A stretch of DNA of 55,378 nt, from contig DATBLQ010000053.1 in NCBI GenBank assembly GCA_036555325.1, forward strand, positions 1-55,378, in the 5' to 3' direction. The notes below the pieces were generated by a model. It was given only the letters and a program-made list of their open reading frames with translations, was not told the origin of the DNA and ran no database searches. Source of the DNA: DATBLQ01 sp036555325 (GTDB lineage: Bacteria; Pseudomonadota; Alphaproteobacteria; Rhizobiales; Aestuariivirgaceae). Positions 26,633 through 35,315 of the stretch are shown in pieces. Position 1 is the first letter of the stretch. The number at the start of each line of letters is the position of its first letter. The translations under genes and the position numbers were made by a program.

Positions 26633-28468
26633 ATGGACTTGCGCAACATCGCCATCATTGCACATGTCGATCATGGCAAAACCACGCTCATCGACCGACT
26701 TCTCGCCCAGTCCGGCGCATTCCGCGACAATCAGCGCATCACCGAGCGCGCCATGGACTGGAACGACCTTGAACGCGAACGCGGCATCACAATTCTTGCC
26801 AAGGTCACCTCGCTCCTTTGGAAGGAGAAGCGCATCAACATCGTCGATACGCCTGGCCATGCCGACTTTGGCGGTGAGGTCGAGCGCATTCTCAATATGG
26901 TGGATGGTGCCGTTCTTCTGGTAGATGCCGCCGAAGGGCCCATGCCGCAGACCAAATTCGTACTCTCTAAGGCCCTCAAGATCGGCCTCAGGCCGATCGT
27001 GCTCGTCAACAAGATAGACCGGTCCGATGAACGTCACGTTCAAGTTGTCAACGAGGTCTTCGATCTCTTCGCCGCCCTTGACGCAACCGAGGAACAACTT
27101 GATTTTCCGATCCTCTACGGGTCGGCGAAGCAGGGCTGGATCGCCTCCAGCGCCACCGGCCCGAAAGAATCGATGGCTCCACTCTTCGATCTCATCCAGG
27201 CACATGTTCCCCCGCCGCCCGTTGAGAATGCGCCATTCTGTATGTTGGTGACAACAATTGAAGCAAATACTTTCTTGGGTCGAGTGCTCACCGGTCGCAT
27301 TAGATCGGGGATCGTGCGGTCCAACCAGGTCGTCAAAGTTCTGTCGCGCACCGGCGAGGAGATAGAGCAGGGACGGATTTCAAAGGTTTTGGCTTTCCGC
27401 GGTCTTGAACGCCAAGCGGTCGCAGAGGCCGTCGCGGGAGACATCATAGCTCTTTGCGGCCTGCCGACAGCCACCGTTGCCGATACCATCTGCGATCTTG
27501 CGGTGGACCGCCCTGTTCCCGCCCAGCCGATCGATCCGCCAACCCTTACCATGACGTTTCGCATCAATGATGGTCCCTTCGCCGGTCAGGAGGGCGACAA
27601 GGTGCAGAGTCGCGTGATCCGTGAGCGGTTGCTGAGAGAAGCCGAAGGCAACGTCGCCCTGCGGGTAACACCCTCGCCAAGCGAAACCGACGCCTTTGAG
27701 GTAGCCGGTCGTGGCGAGCTGCAGCTCGGCATATTGATTGAGACAATGCGGCGCGAGGGTTTTGAATTGACAGTTGGCCGACCTCGTGTGCTCTTGCGCC
27801 GCGATGAGTCGAGCGGCGGGTGGCTTGAGCCCATCGAGGAAGTCATCATCGATGTCGATGAAGCCTATACCGGCAGCATCGTGCAGAAGCTATCCGAACG
27901 TCGCGCCGTCCTTCTCGACATGCGGCCGTCAGGATCGGGCCGGCAGCGGCTTCAGTTTCACGCCCCGACCCGTGGGCTCATCGGCTATCAGAGCGAACTC
28001 ATGTCGGACACGCGCGGCACCGCCGTCATGAACCGCCTGTTTCACGCCTATGCCCCACATCTCGGTGAAATCCCGGCCAGACACACCGGCGTTCTCCTGT
28101 CCAATGCCGAAGGCGAGGCGGTGGCCTATGCCATCTTCAATCTGCAGGATCGCGGTCCGATGTTCATTGAACCCGGTACCCGTGTCTACGCCGGCATGAT
28201 TGTCGGTGAGCATACCCGCGGCAACGACCTGGAATTGAATGTCTTGAAGGGTAAGAAGCTCACCAACGTCAGAGCTGCCGGAAAAGATGACGCTGTCCTT
28301 CTAACCCCACCTGTTCGCATGACCTTGGAACAAGCGCTTGCCTATATCGATGAGGATGAGCTTGTCGAGGTGACCCCCAAGTCGATCAGGCTGCGCAAGA
28401 AAATTCTTGATCCGCACGAGCGCAAACGGCTCGAACGTCGTCGCCAAGCGGAAGCCGTGGACATCTGA
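26633..28468 (+). CDS. typA: Translational GTPase TypA/BipA
   Basis: A 611-residue ribosome-associated GTPase. G1 is IAHVDHGKTTLIDRLL, G2 region GITILAKV, G3 VDTPGHADFGGEVER and G4 VLVNKIDRSD. The C-terminal half (FHAPTRGLIGYQSELMSDTRGT, GTRVYAGMIVGEHTR) is the TypA-specific domain. It acts in ribosome assembly and stress adaptation. ATG 26633 (MDLRNIAIIAHVDHGK) is chosen because family members begin there; ATG 26609, overlapping the argG stop, is an alternative adding eight residues. Confidence 0.95.
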   Translation: MDLRNIAIIAHVDHGKTTLIDRLLAQSGAFRDNQRITERAMDWNDLERERGITILAKVTSLLWKEKRINIVDTPGHADFGGEVERILNMVDGAVLLVDAAEGPMPQTKFVLSKALKIGLRPIVLVNKIDRSDERHVQVVNEVFDLFAALDATEEQLDFPILYGSAKQGWIASSATGPKESMAPLFDLIQAHVPPPPVENAPFCMLVTTIEANTFLGRVLTGRIRSGIVRSNQVVKVLSRTGEEIEQGRISKVLAFRGLERQAVAEAVAGDIIALCGLPTATVADTICDLAVDRPVPAQPIDPPTLTMTFRINDGPFAGQEGDKVQSRVIRERLLREAEGNVALRVTPSPSETDAFEVAGRGELQLGILIETMRREGFELTVGRPRVLLRRDESSGGWLEPIEEVIIDVDEAYTGSIVQKLSERRAVLLDMRPSGSGRQRLQFHAPTRGLIGYQSELMSDTRGTAVMNRLFHAYAPHLGEIPARHTGVLLSNAEGEAVAYAIFNLQDRGPMFIEPGTRVYAGMIVGEHTRGNDLELNVLKGKKLTNVRAAGKDDAVLLTPPVRMTLEQALAYIDEDELVEVTPKSIRLRKKILDPHERKRLERRRQAEAVDI

Positions 28469-28483
28469 ACGAAACCGCCCATC

Positions 28484-29365
28484 CTAGACTTCCGGAAGTG
28501 CCACCGACGTCTGCATGCAGGTGGCGAGCAACGTGTTGTTGAGCAGGCAGGCAATTGTCATCGGTCCCACGCCTCCCGGCACCGGGGTGATGGCTCCTGC
28601 AACCTTGCGGCACTCCTCGAAGTCACAATCTCCAACGAGCATAGGGCTACCATTCCGCTCCACACGGTTGATGCCGACGTCGATGACACAGGCCCCCGGT
28701 TTGATCCAGCTGCCCTTCACCATTTGCGGTCGTCCCACCGCGGCAATAAGCAAATCCGCCCGCCTGGCAACAGCCGACAGCTCACGTGTTTTCGAATGCG
28801 CAACCGTTACCGTGCAATTCTCGTTGAGCAAAAGTTGCGCCACAGGTTTGCCCACGATGTTGGAGCGACCGATGACGACTGCCTCGAGGCCTTCCAATTT
28901 CCCCAGTGTATCTTTCGCCAGCTTGACGCAGCCCAAGGGAGTGCACGGCACCAGCGACTTTTGCCCCGTGGCCAACCGTCCGGCATTGATCACGTGAAAT
29001 CCATCGACATCCTTTTGTGGGTCGAGGGCCTGCAGCACCTGGGCCGAGTCCATGTGTTTCGGCAGGGGCAGCTGCACCAAGATTCCGTTGACCGCTCGGT
29101 CTTGGTTGAGCTGTTCCACCAGTCGCAAGAGGCCCTTCTCAGGAGTATCCGCCGTCAGCCTGTGTTCCCATGAGTTCATCCCCGCTTCGATCGTCTGTTT
29201 CTGTTTGTTGCGCACATAGATTTGGCTTGCTGGATCATTACCGACAAGGACAACCGCAAGGCCCGGGGTTAGTCCGTGTTGGCTCTTCAGTTTTGCCACC
29301 GCAGAGGCGACATTTGCTCGCAAGGCTTCGGCAAGGGCTTTTCCATCGATGATCTTGGCGGCCAT
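28484..29365 (-). CDS. folD: Methylenetetrahydrofolate dehydrogenase/cyclohydrolase FolD
   Basis: A 293-residue bifunctional enzyme interconverting methylene-, methenyl- and formyl-tetrahydrofolate. Conserved parts are LAVVLVGNDPASQIYVRNKQK with its catalytic Tyr and Lys, VQLPLPKHMD, EAVVIGRSNIVGKPVAQLLL and PVPGGVGPMTIACLLNNTL. It is the last gene of a three-gene leftward set with yggT and a DUF167 gene; the gap to the DUF167 stop is two bases. It is convergent with typA. Confidence 0.95.
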   Translation of the reverse strand: MAAKIIDGKALAEALRANVASAVAKLKSQHGLTPGLAVVLVGNDPASQIYVRNKQKQTIEAGMNSWEHRLTADTPEKGLLRLVEQLNQDRAVNGILVQLPLPKHMDSAQVLQALDPQKDVDGFHVINAGRLATGQKSLVPCTPLGCVKLAKDTLGKLEGLEAVVIGRSNIVGKPVAQLLLNENCTVTVAHSKTRELSAVARRADLLIAAVGRPQMVKGSWIKPGACVIDVGINRVERNGSPMLVGDCDFEECRKVAGAITPVPGGVGPMTIACLLNNTLLATCMQTSVALPEV

Positions 29366-29367
29366 TT

Positions 29368-29694
29368 TTACTCCTTCGGCAGCGCGCTGAGGGCTGGCCC
29401 CAGCTTTTCAAGAAGCCGCTGCGGGTCGCCGGCGATGAACAGCGTCTTGGTGCGTGCTCGTGCTCCCTTTGTAATGCGAATGGTGCTCTTGGGAAGGCCG
29501 AATGCCTTCGCCAGGGTTTCGATCACCGCTGCGTTGGCTTTGCCCCGCTCGGGCACCGCACGTACTCTGACGATGAGAACTTCTGAAAGTTGGCCTTTTT
29601 CGCATACCCATGCCACCTCCTCTCGCGATGCGCCCGCCTTTACCCTGACCACGCACAGCAGCCCCTGGCTCAATTGTGTGAAGATTCGCCTCAA
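29368..29694 (-). CDS. DUF167 (YggU family) protein
   Basis: A 108-residue protein if started at TTG 29694, whose last three bases overlap the TGA of yggT (TTGA), suggesting translational coupling. The core VRVRAVPERGKANAAVIETLAKAFG and ITKGARARTKTLFIAG is the DUF167 signature. A GTG at 29652 would cut off the first beta strand. The frame runs on upstream through the tRNA-Ala region, which cannot be coding. Function is unknown; the yggT-DUF167 pair is conserved across many proteobacteria. Confidence 0.82.
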   Translation of the reverse strand: MRRIFTQLSQGLLCVVRVKAGASREEVAWVCEKGQLSEVLIVRVRAVPERGKANAAVIETLAKAFGLPKSTIRITKGARARTKTLFIAGDPQRLLEKLGPALSALPKE

Positions 29695-29978
29695 ACGACA
29701 GTTGCGGTGTAGTAGATAATGAAAAAGCGTATGACGCTTAGTCCAAACAGCAGAACCAGCGGAGAAAAATCGAGGCCTCCTATGCTTGGTATGAAGCGGC
29801 GGATATAGACAAGGAAAGGCTCTGTTAATCGCGCCAGCACATAGGAAAACTGGCGAACGAACGGATTGTGGATATTCACGACGTTGAAAGCAAGAAGCCA
29901 CGACAGGATGACCGCGGCAATGACGATCCACCAATAGATATCGATGAGTCTTATGATCAGCCAAATGAAAGGATACAT
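29691..29978 (-). CDS. YggT family membrane protein
   Basis: A 95-residue protein started at MYPFIWLIIRLIDIYWW (ATG 29978). Two hydrophobic regions flank NPFVRQFSYVLARLTEPFLVYIRRFIPSIGGLDFSPLVLL, the diagnostic YggT core with TEPxLxxIRRxIPxxGGLDxSPL. Members are inner membrane proteins linked to osmotic or ion stress, without a fixed biochemical role. It heads the leftward yggT-DUF167-folD unit. Confidence 0.85.
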   Translation of the reverse strand: MYPFIWLIIRLIDIYWWIVIAAVILSWLLAFNVVNIHNPFVRQFSYVLARLTEPFLVYIRRFIPSIGGLDFSPLVLLFGLSVIRFFIIYYTATVV

Positions 29979-30050
29979 GGGTTGGCCTTGCTGGACGTGA
30001 GAAGCAAAGCTGTACCCGCCGCGCGGCCGAAACGCAAGAAACCGGCCGTC

Positions 30051-30080
30051 TTGACAGTCGGTGAACTCGCCCACTACATA
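30051..30080 (+). promoter_or_regulatory. Sigma-70-type promoter of tRNA-Ala
   Basis: TTGACA at 30051 and TACATA at 30075 are separated by 18 bases. The -10 ends 19 bases before the tRNA 5' end at 30100. Confidence 0.7.
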
Positions 30081-30099
30081 ACGCCTCTGATCGGCCCTT

Positions 30100-30175
30100 G
30101 GGGCAGTAGCTCAGTTGGGAGAGCGCGGCGTTCGCAATGCCGAGGTCAGGGGTTCGATCCCCCTCTGCTCCACCA
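30100..30175 (+). tRNA. tRNA-Ala (anticodon CGC)
   Basis: A 76-nt tRNA with acceptor GGGGCAG/CTGCTCC containing the G3:U70 pair that defines alanine identity. The D-arm is GCTC..GAGC, the anticodon loop TTCGCAA gives CGC (codon GCG), the T-loop is TTCGATC, and CCA is encoded. A single-codon Ala tRNA of this kind supplements the usual GGC/UGC species. Confidence 0.95.
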
Positions 30176-30204
30176 GTTTTCGGCTCGGAATTTGAGGAAT
30201 CAGA

Positions 30205-30243
30205 TCGAGGGAGCCTGTCCCCTCTCGGAAACTGCTCCCTCGA
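30205..30243. repeat. Perfect 10-bp inverted repeat downstream of tRNA-Ala
   Basis: TCGAGGGAGC (30205-30214) and GCTCCCTCGA (30234-30243) are exact inverted repeats with 19 bases between. The hairpin starts 29 bases after the tRNA CCA. It could end or process the tRNA transcript, but no T-run follows. The rest of 30244-30419 shows no feature. Confidence 0.6.
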
Positions 30244-30419
30244 AGATGTGGCTGAGTACGCAATACCCGATCTCAGCGCTGAACCAAGATCAGCAAGTCT
30301 CGTGCCACTCAATATTTGGGGTAGCGGCTTCCATGCACTGCTATCTCTGGCATGGGTAAACGAAGTTTGAACTTTGCGATTTGCAAAATGCAAACCCTCC
30401 GATGCACTTCGCTAATGGG

Positions 30420-31247
30420 TCACGTCCTAGGCTTCTTCCCGGCAGGTGTTTGCAGAAACTTCATGATGGGCAGCGTGAACCAGCGCGGCAGGTAACGGCC
30501 CGCATAAGCGGAAACCTTGTTCAGGGTACCGGGAATGATGATTCGTCGGCGCTGCTTGAATGCTTCCCACCCTTCGAGCGCAACATCATAGGCCGAAGGT
30601 CCTCTCAGGTACCGCATGAACTTGATGCTCTGCATCTGCGCGCGTTCTTGGAAGCCTGTTCGCACCGGTCCCGGACACAGCACCGTCACCGTCACGCCCG
30701 AACCTTCGAGTTCAGCAGCCAGCGCTTCGGAAAACGACAGCACATATGCCTTGCTGGCGTAGTAAAGGCTCATGAACGGTCCCGGCACGAACGCCGCTGT
30801 CGAGGCAACGTTGATGATGCCGCCGTTCTTGCGTGCGACCATATCCGGCAGCAAGCGCAACGTAAGATCGCTCAAGGCTCTGACGTTCAGATCGACGACG
30901 CCAATCTGCTGCTCGTACGGCAGTTCCGCCGTGCGTCCGTAAATGCCGTAGCCTGCGTTGTTGACCAGCACAACCGGTGACATCTGTCGCTGCTTCAATT
31001 CCTCAAACAACACAGCGCCTGCGTCCGGTCGACAAAGATCAAGCGGGAAAACGGTGATCTGCCGGTTGGGGAATTTCGCCGCGATTAGGCCGCGCACCCG
31101 ATTGAGCTCGTTTTCGTTTCTTGCGACGAGCACCAGGTCCCAATTGTCTCCCGCGAGCACCTGGGCGAAAGCCTCCCCAATGCCGCCTGACGCCCCGGTG
31201 ATGAGCGCCAAACGCCCTGAAATTTGGAGACCGTTCGCAGCCGGCAT
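30420..31247 (-). CDS. Short-chain dehydrogenase/reductase
   Basis: A 275-residue classical SDR. The cofactor loop is LALITGASGGIGEAFAQVLA, then VLVNNAGYGIYGRTAELP, the catalytic Tyr/Lys is in MSLYYASKAYVLSFSEAL, and VTVLCPGPVRTGFQERA follows. The DltE/YohF-like branch is likely; the substrate is unknown. It stands alone between tRNA-Ala and the MAPEG gene. Confidence 0.88.
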   Translation of the reverse strand: MPAANGLQISGRLALITGASGGIGEAFAQVLAGDNWDLVLVARNENELNRVRGLIAAKFPNRQITVFPLDLCRPDAGAVLFEELKQRQMSPVVLVNNAGYGIYGRTAELPYEQQIGVVDLNVRALSDLTLRLLPDMVARKNGGIINVASTAAFVPGPFMSLYYASKAYVLSFSEALAAELEGSGVTVTVLCPGPVRTGFQERAQMQSIKFMRYLRGPSAYDVALEGWEAFKQRRRIIIPGTLNKVSAYAGRYLPRWFTLPIMKFLQTPAGKKPRT

Positions 31248-31326
31248 GAACCCCTCAACTTTCTACCGGAAGTCGGCCAGCGAATCTCTTTACCATCGCC
31301 GCCCTGCCCGCGCCATCACTCTCGCG

Positions 31327-31713
31327 TCACAGAAGCTGCAGCAGAATCAGCAGCTCGCCGAGAATGCTTATGACGAACGCAAGCGTTCTGATCCAGGGTA
31401 CTCCTGCGATGAACACGATCGCATGGACAACCCTCGCCCAGAAGAAGATTGCAGCCCCCAGCGCCGTGGTTGCGTTAGCCGAGCCGGTGACATGCGCCAC
31501 CAGTACGAGCGCGGTAAAGGGCGCCAGATTTTCCGCCATATTGACGTGTGCGCGCTTCGCCCTCTCCGCCCAGGCTGGCAGCGCCGGCGGATTGGCTGGG
31601 TAGCCGACCGTGTCGACTACTCCCCAGTATGTAAACCGTGCAAGGATGTAAGGAACGAACAACACGATGCACAATACCGCGCTCCACACGAGCATGATGA
31701 GATCGGTGGTCAT
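31327..31713 (-). CDS. MAPEG family membrane protein
   Basis: A 128-residue protein with four hydrophobic segments. The segment WAERAKRAHVNMAENLAPFTALVLVAH is the conserved MAPEG helix pair with the E..N..E/ENL pattern. The family includes glutathione transferases and eicosanoid enzymes in animals; bacterial members of this short type have no assigned substrate. It lies 79 bases downstream of the SDR start on the same strand. Confidence 0.8.
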   Translation of the reverse strand: MTTDLIMLVWSAVLCIVLFVPYILARFTYWGVVDTVGYPANPPALPAWAERAKRAHVNMAENLAPFTALVLVAHVTGSANATTALGAAIFFWARVVHAIVFIAGVPWIRTLAFVISILGELLILLQLL

Positions 31714-31889
31714 CTTCTTCTCCCCTTTTTCTCAACGCCGGCTCGGAGCCAAAGCCCCGCAGGATTCCAATCGTCGCCCGGTTTTTGATTCATGTCAAAG
31801 AGACCGCCGGCAGCTTCCGGTCCGCACTTGAGGTGACATTTCGAACCGATCGAACTAGGATTCTTCAAACTCAGGAAGTTGCGTATCAG

Positions 31890-33185
31890 ATGTTGACCCT
31901 CGAACTCGCCTTCATCTTGCTTCTCATTATCATCAACGGCGTACTCGCCATGTCCGAGCTCGCCGTCGTTTCTGCGAGACCCGCGCGTTTGAAATCAATG
32001 GCCGAACGCGGCGTTCGCGGCGCCAGACGCGCCCTTGCACTGGCCTCTGAGCCAGGCCGGTTCTTGTCAACCGTGCAGATCGGCATCACGCTTGTCGGTG
32101 TGCTTGCCGGAGCCATTTCCGGAACGACGCTGGCCGAGCGCCTGAAGGAAACCCTGGTCGAGGCCGGAGTGCCGGTCAATGTCGCCGAACCTCTCGCATT
32201 CGGATTTGTTGTCACGGCAGTCACCTATGTTTCGCTGACTTTGGGTGAGCTCGTTCCCAAACAACTGGCGCTGCGCAATGCCGAAAGGCTCGCCTGCCGG
32301 GTGGCGCCATCAATGATGCTTTTGGCCAAAATCTCATCCCCCTTTGTCTGGCTGCTCAACACGTCGGGCAATCTGGTGCTGAAGCTCTTAGGTCAGCGCC
32401 ACCCCTCCGCCAGGCGGGTTACTGACGAGGAAATCCGCACGCTGATTGCGGAAGCTGAAAGCGTTGGCCTGATTGAGCCCGAGGAGCGCTCGATGATAGC
32501 GGGTGTCATGCGATTGGGTGATCGGCAGGTGCAAGCCGTTATGACGCCCCGCCGAGAGATAGAATCGATCGATCTTTCCGGCGATCTTCGGCGTATGCGC
32601 AAAACCATACTGTCAAGCTCTCATTCACGTCTCATTGTGATCGATGGCTCGCCCGATACGGTGGTTGGCGTCATTAACGCCAAGGATTTGCTCGATGCCT
32701 GTTTGCGTCGGCGCAAGTTTGACCCTCGCCCTCACATCAAGCTGGCACCCATAGTGCCGGAAACCATGGACGCGCTCGAAGTCGTGCAGCTGCTGAAAGG
32801 CTCGCCAGTGCACATGGCTCTGGTGCACGATGAGTACGGTCACTTCCAGGGCCTCGTGACCTCTGCCGACATCCTGGAAACCATCGTCGGAGCTTTTCGT
32901 ACCGAGGAGGGGCCTCCGGAGAAGCACATCGTCCGTCGCGACGATGGCTCGTTTCTGGTGTCGGGTGACACCCCGATTGAGGAACTCGCCGATGCGTTGG
33001 GGCTGGCGTTTTCCGAGCCCCGCGATTTTCACACTGCGGCCGGTTTTATTCTCGACCGTCTGCAGCGCATCCCTGAAGTGGGCGAGCACTTCGATGAGAA
33101 GGATTGGTGCTTCGAAGTGGTAGACCTCGACGGCAAGCGCATCGACAAGTTGCTGGTTACCAAGCCTCGTTCAACAGACGGGTAG
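31890..33185 (+). CDS. CNNM/CorC-HlyC family CBS-domain membrane protein
   Basis: A 431-residue protein started at MLTLELAFILLLIIING, with AGGAAG twelve bases upstream. Residues 1-190 are a CNNM transmembrane domain (MSELAVVSARPARLKSMAERG, LGELVPKQLALRNAERLA). Two CBS motifs follow (QVQAVMTPRREIESIDL and KLAPIVPETMDALEVVQLL), then a CorC_HlyC C-terminal domain (GFILDRLQRIPEVGEHF). Relatives are Mg2+/Co2+ efflux or homeostasis proteins; the hemolysin name sometimes used is historical. It is convergent with the Gfo/Idh gene 14 bases on. Confidence 0.9.
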   Translation: MLTLELAFILLLIIINGVLAMSELAVVSARPARLKSMAERGVRGARRALALASEPGRFLSTVQIGITLVGVLAGAISGTTLAERLKETLVEAGVPVNVAEPLAFGFVVTAVTYVSLTLGELVPKQLALRNAERLACRVAPSMMLLAKISSPFVWLLNTSGNLVLKLLGQRHPSARRVTDEEIRTLIAEAESVGLIEPEERSMIAGVMRLGDRQVQAVMTPRREIESIDLSGDLRRMRKTILSSSHSRLIVIDGSPDTVVGVINAKDLLDACLRRRKFDPRPHIKLAPIVPETMDALEVVQLLKGSPVHMALVHDEYGHFQGLVTSADILETIVGAFRTEEGPPEKHIVRRDDGSFLVSGDTPIEELADALGLAFSEPRDFHTAAGFILDRLQRIPEVGEHFDEKDWCFEVVDLDGKRIDKLLVTKPRSTDG

Positions 33186-33199
33186 CGCCGCGCTGACGG

Positions 33200-34318
33200 C
33201 TATTTCACTTGCAGCCAGCTGCGTTGCGCTGCCGAGTGGATGGCCGTATCAACCACCCTTTGAATTTCCCAGGCTTCGCGAAAGTCCGGCCCCTTGTGAT
33301 TTCCACCCTCTATCGCGCGCAGGAAATCGGCCACCTCGATGATCTTCAAATCATTAAAACCGAGCTGATGCCCGGGCGCTACGCAAAAAAGGCCGTACGG
33401 ATAGTGGGCGGGGCCAGCCTCGATTCGTGTGAAGCCCTGCGTTTCCTTCCTCCCCGGCCTGAAGTGTAGCAATTCGTTGAACCGCTCTTGGGTGAAAACC
33501 AATGCGCCCTTGCTGCCTGTGAGCTCAAAACTAAGCTGCATCTTACGACCGCTCGACATCCAATTCGCCTCGATCGTGCCTCCGCAGCCGCATTCGAACC
33601 TCACCAGTAGCCGAGCGATATCATCGACTTTGACCTTTCGTTTTTCCGTTGATTTTGGCGCTGCCGGTCGCTCCTTGATGATGGTCTGCAGATCGGCATT
33701 CACCTCGATGATTGGCCCCAGCAAAAATCGCGCCATGCCGATGATGTGGCTGCCGAGATCAGCGACCGCTCCTCCACCTCCCGCTGGATCGACCCGCCAG
33801 TTGTAAGCCACATCGGGATCGAGCATGTAGTCTTCCGCATGAATTCCGCGAAACCCGATAATGTCGCCGAGCTCGCCCGCGGCAACCATTTCGCGGGCCA
33901 GTTCGATCAGCGGGTTTTTGATGTAGTTGTAGCCAACCTGCGTAACGACCCCTTCCTTTTCCGCCGCCCCCATCATTTCACGTGCATCCCTTGCGTTTGG
34001 CGCAATTGGCTTCTCGCAATGGACGTGCTTTCCCGCCCGGATGGCGGCCAGCGACATCTCCTTGTGAAACGCATTGGGCGCGGTGATGGAAACAACCTTA
34101 ACTTTTGGATCGGCAATGAGCTCCTTCCAATTGTCCGTTACCCTTTTGAAGCCGAGCTGTTTGAAGGCCCGCTCTCCTGCAACCCGATCGTTGTCGGCAA
34201 CCATTTCCAGAATCGGATTGACACTCAGCGGGAAAATACCGCCCACGGCTCGATAAGCGAGGCCATGCGCCCGTCCCATAAAGCCGGTGCCGATGATGCC
34301 GACTCCGATGTCTCTCAT
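33200..34318 (-). CDS. Gfo/Idh/MocA family oxidoreductase
   Basis: A 372-residue NAD(P)-dependent sugar dehydrogenase, started at MRDIGVGIIGTGFMGRAHG (ATG 34318). The Rossmann loop is GIIGTGFMG, the cofactor-binding HCEKPIAPN follows, and the substrate domain has GAVADLGSHIIGMARFLLG with the catalytic His. The start lies four bases after the iolG stop, so it is the last gene of the leftward operon. In inositol or sugar loci such paralogues act on a second inositol isomer or keto-inositol; the substrate here is not shown. Confidence 0.88.
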   Translation of the reverse strand: MRDIGVGIIGTGFMGRAHGLAYRAVGGIFPLSVNPILEMVADNDRVAGERAFKQLGFKRVTDNWKELIADPKVKVVSITAPNAFHKEMSLAAIRAGKHVHCEKPIAPNARDAREMMGAAEKEGVVTQVGYNYIKNPLIELAREMVAAGELGDIIGFRGIHAEDYMLDPDVAYNWRVDPAGGGGAVADLGSHIIGMARFLLGPIIEVNADLQTIIKERPAAPKSTEKRKVKVDDIARLLVRFECGCGGTIEANWMSSGRKMQLSFELTGSKGALVFTQERFNELLHFRPGRKETQGFTRIEAGPAHYPYGLFCVAPGHQLGFNDLKIIEVADFLRAIEGGNHKGPDFREAWEIQRVVDTAIHSAAQRSWLQVK

Positions 34319-34322
34319 CGCG

Positions 34323-35315
34323 CTACACTCGAACCGCCCGTCCAGTCGCAACCGACTCGATGGCTGCCTCGGCAAGCCGCAATGCCCGGCAGCCGTCCCG
34401 CACGGTCACCGGCATCGGCGTACCCTTCTCCACCGCTTCTGCAAAAAGGTCGAGCTCGATGCGATAGGCGTCGACATAGCGCTCTAGAAAGAAGTTTAGG
34501 ATCGGGTCCTGTACTTCCGTTTCGTGCGCCGTATAGCGCCGAACGGTTGTGGCCCTGAGATTGGCGTTCTGCAACATTCCCTCCGAGCCCAGAATTTCGA
34601 AACGCTGGTCGTACCCGTAGACGGCCTTCCGGTAACAATTGATGAGGCACTGCTTGCCGCTTGCCGTTCTCATGATGATCATCATCGCGTCGAAGTCTCC
34701 CGCCTCCTTCACGTGCGGCTCGGTCAATGCGCTGGCGATGGCCATCACATCCACCGGCTCCTCGTCGAGCAGGAATCGCGCCATGTCGAAATCATGGATC
34801 GCCATGTCACGAAAAACACCGCCCGAGGTCTTGATATAGGCAGTCGTCGGCGGTGCCGGATCGCGGCTGGTGATGATGACCTGGTGGACATCGCCGATCT
34901 TGCCCGCCAGCACTTGTCGTTTCAGCTCCTGGGCGCTTGGGTCGAAACGGCGGTTGAATCCGATCATTGCCTTTGCATTCAGTTTTTCGATTTCGTCAGC
35001 CGCCCTTTCCGCCTTCTTGACGTCGAGATCGACGGGTTTTTCGCAGAGCACAGCTTTTCCGGCCTGCGCCCCCTGCAGCAGGAAATCGACATGCGTGTGG
35101 GTTGGAGTCCCGACGATGATCGCATCTACATCCGGCCGCTCTACCACCGCCACCGGATTGGTGGATGCCTCGCAGCTGAGCGCCTTGGCGAGGCTATTTG
35201 CCGCCTCTGCCACGGGGTCCGCCACCACCACGAGCTTGAGCCGCGGATTGAGAGCAACGTTACCGGCGTGGATTTTTCCGATCCTGCCAGCGCCTAGAAC
35301 CGCGATACCCAACAT
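34323..35315 (-). CDS. iolG: Inositol 2-dehydrogenase
   Basis: A 330-residue Gfo/Idh/MocA enzyme started at MLGIAVLGAGRIGKIHAGN (ATG 35315). The ATG overlaps the TGA of the upstream gene in TGATG. Conserved parts are VLCEKPVDLDVKKA with the catalytic Lys, MIGFNRRFDPSAQELK and GGVFRDMAIHDFDMARFLL, all typical of IolG/IdhA of rhizobia. It oxidises myo-inositol to 2-keto-myo-inositol (scyllo-inosose), the IolE substrate, and iolE lies in the divergent operon. Confidence 0.88.
   Translation of the reverse strand: MLGIAVLGAGRIGKIHAGNVALNPRLKLVVVADPVAEAANSLAKALSCEASTNPVAVVERPDVDAIIVGTPTHTHVDFLLQGAQAGKAVLCEKPVDLDVKKAERAADEIEKLNAKAMIGFNRRFDPSAQELKRQVLAGKIGDVHQVIITSRDPAPPTTAYIKTSGGVFRDMAIHDFDMARFLLDEEPVDVMAIASALTEPHVKEAGDFDAMMIIMRTASGKQCLINCYRKAVYGYDQRFEILGSEGMLQNANLRATTVRRYTAHETEVQDPILNFFLERYVDAYRIELDLFAEAVEKGTPMPVTVRDGCRALRLAEAAIESVATGRAVRV

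Noticed and set aside
29695..30393. Upstream extension of the DUF167 frame
   Set aside because: It would run through yggT and across tRNA-Ala; only the part from about 29694 downward matches the family.
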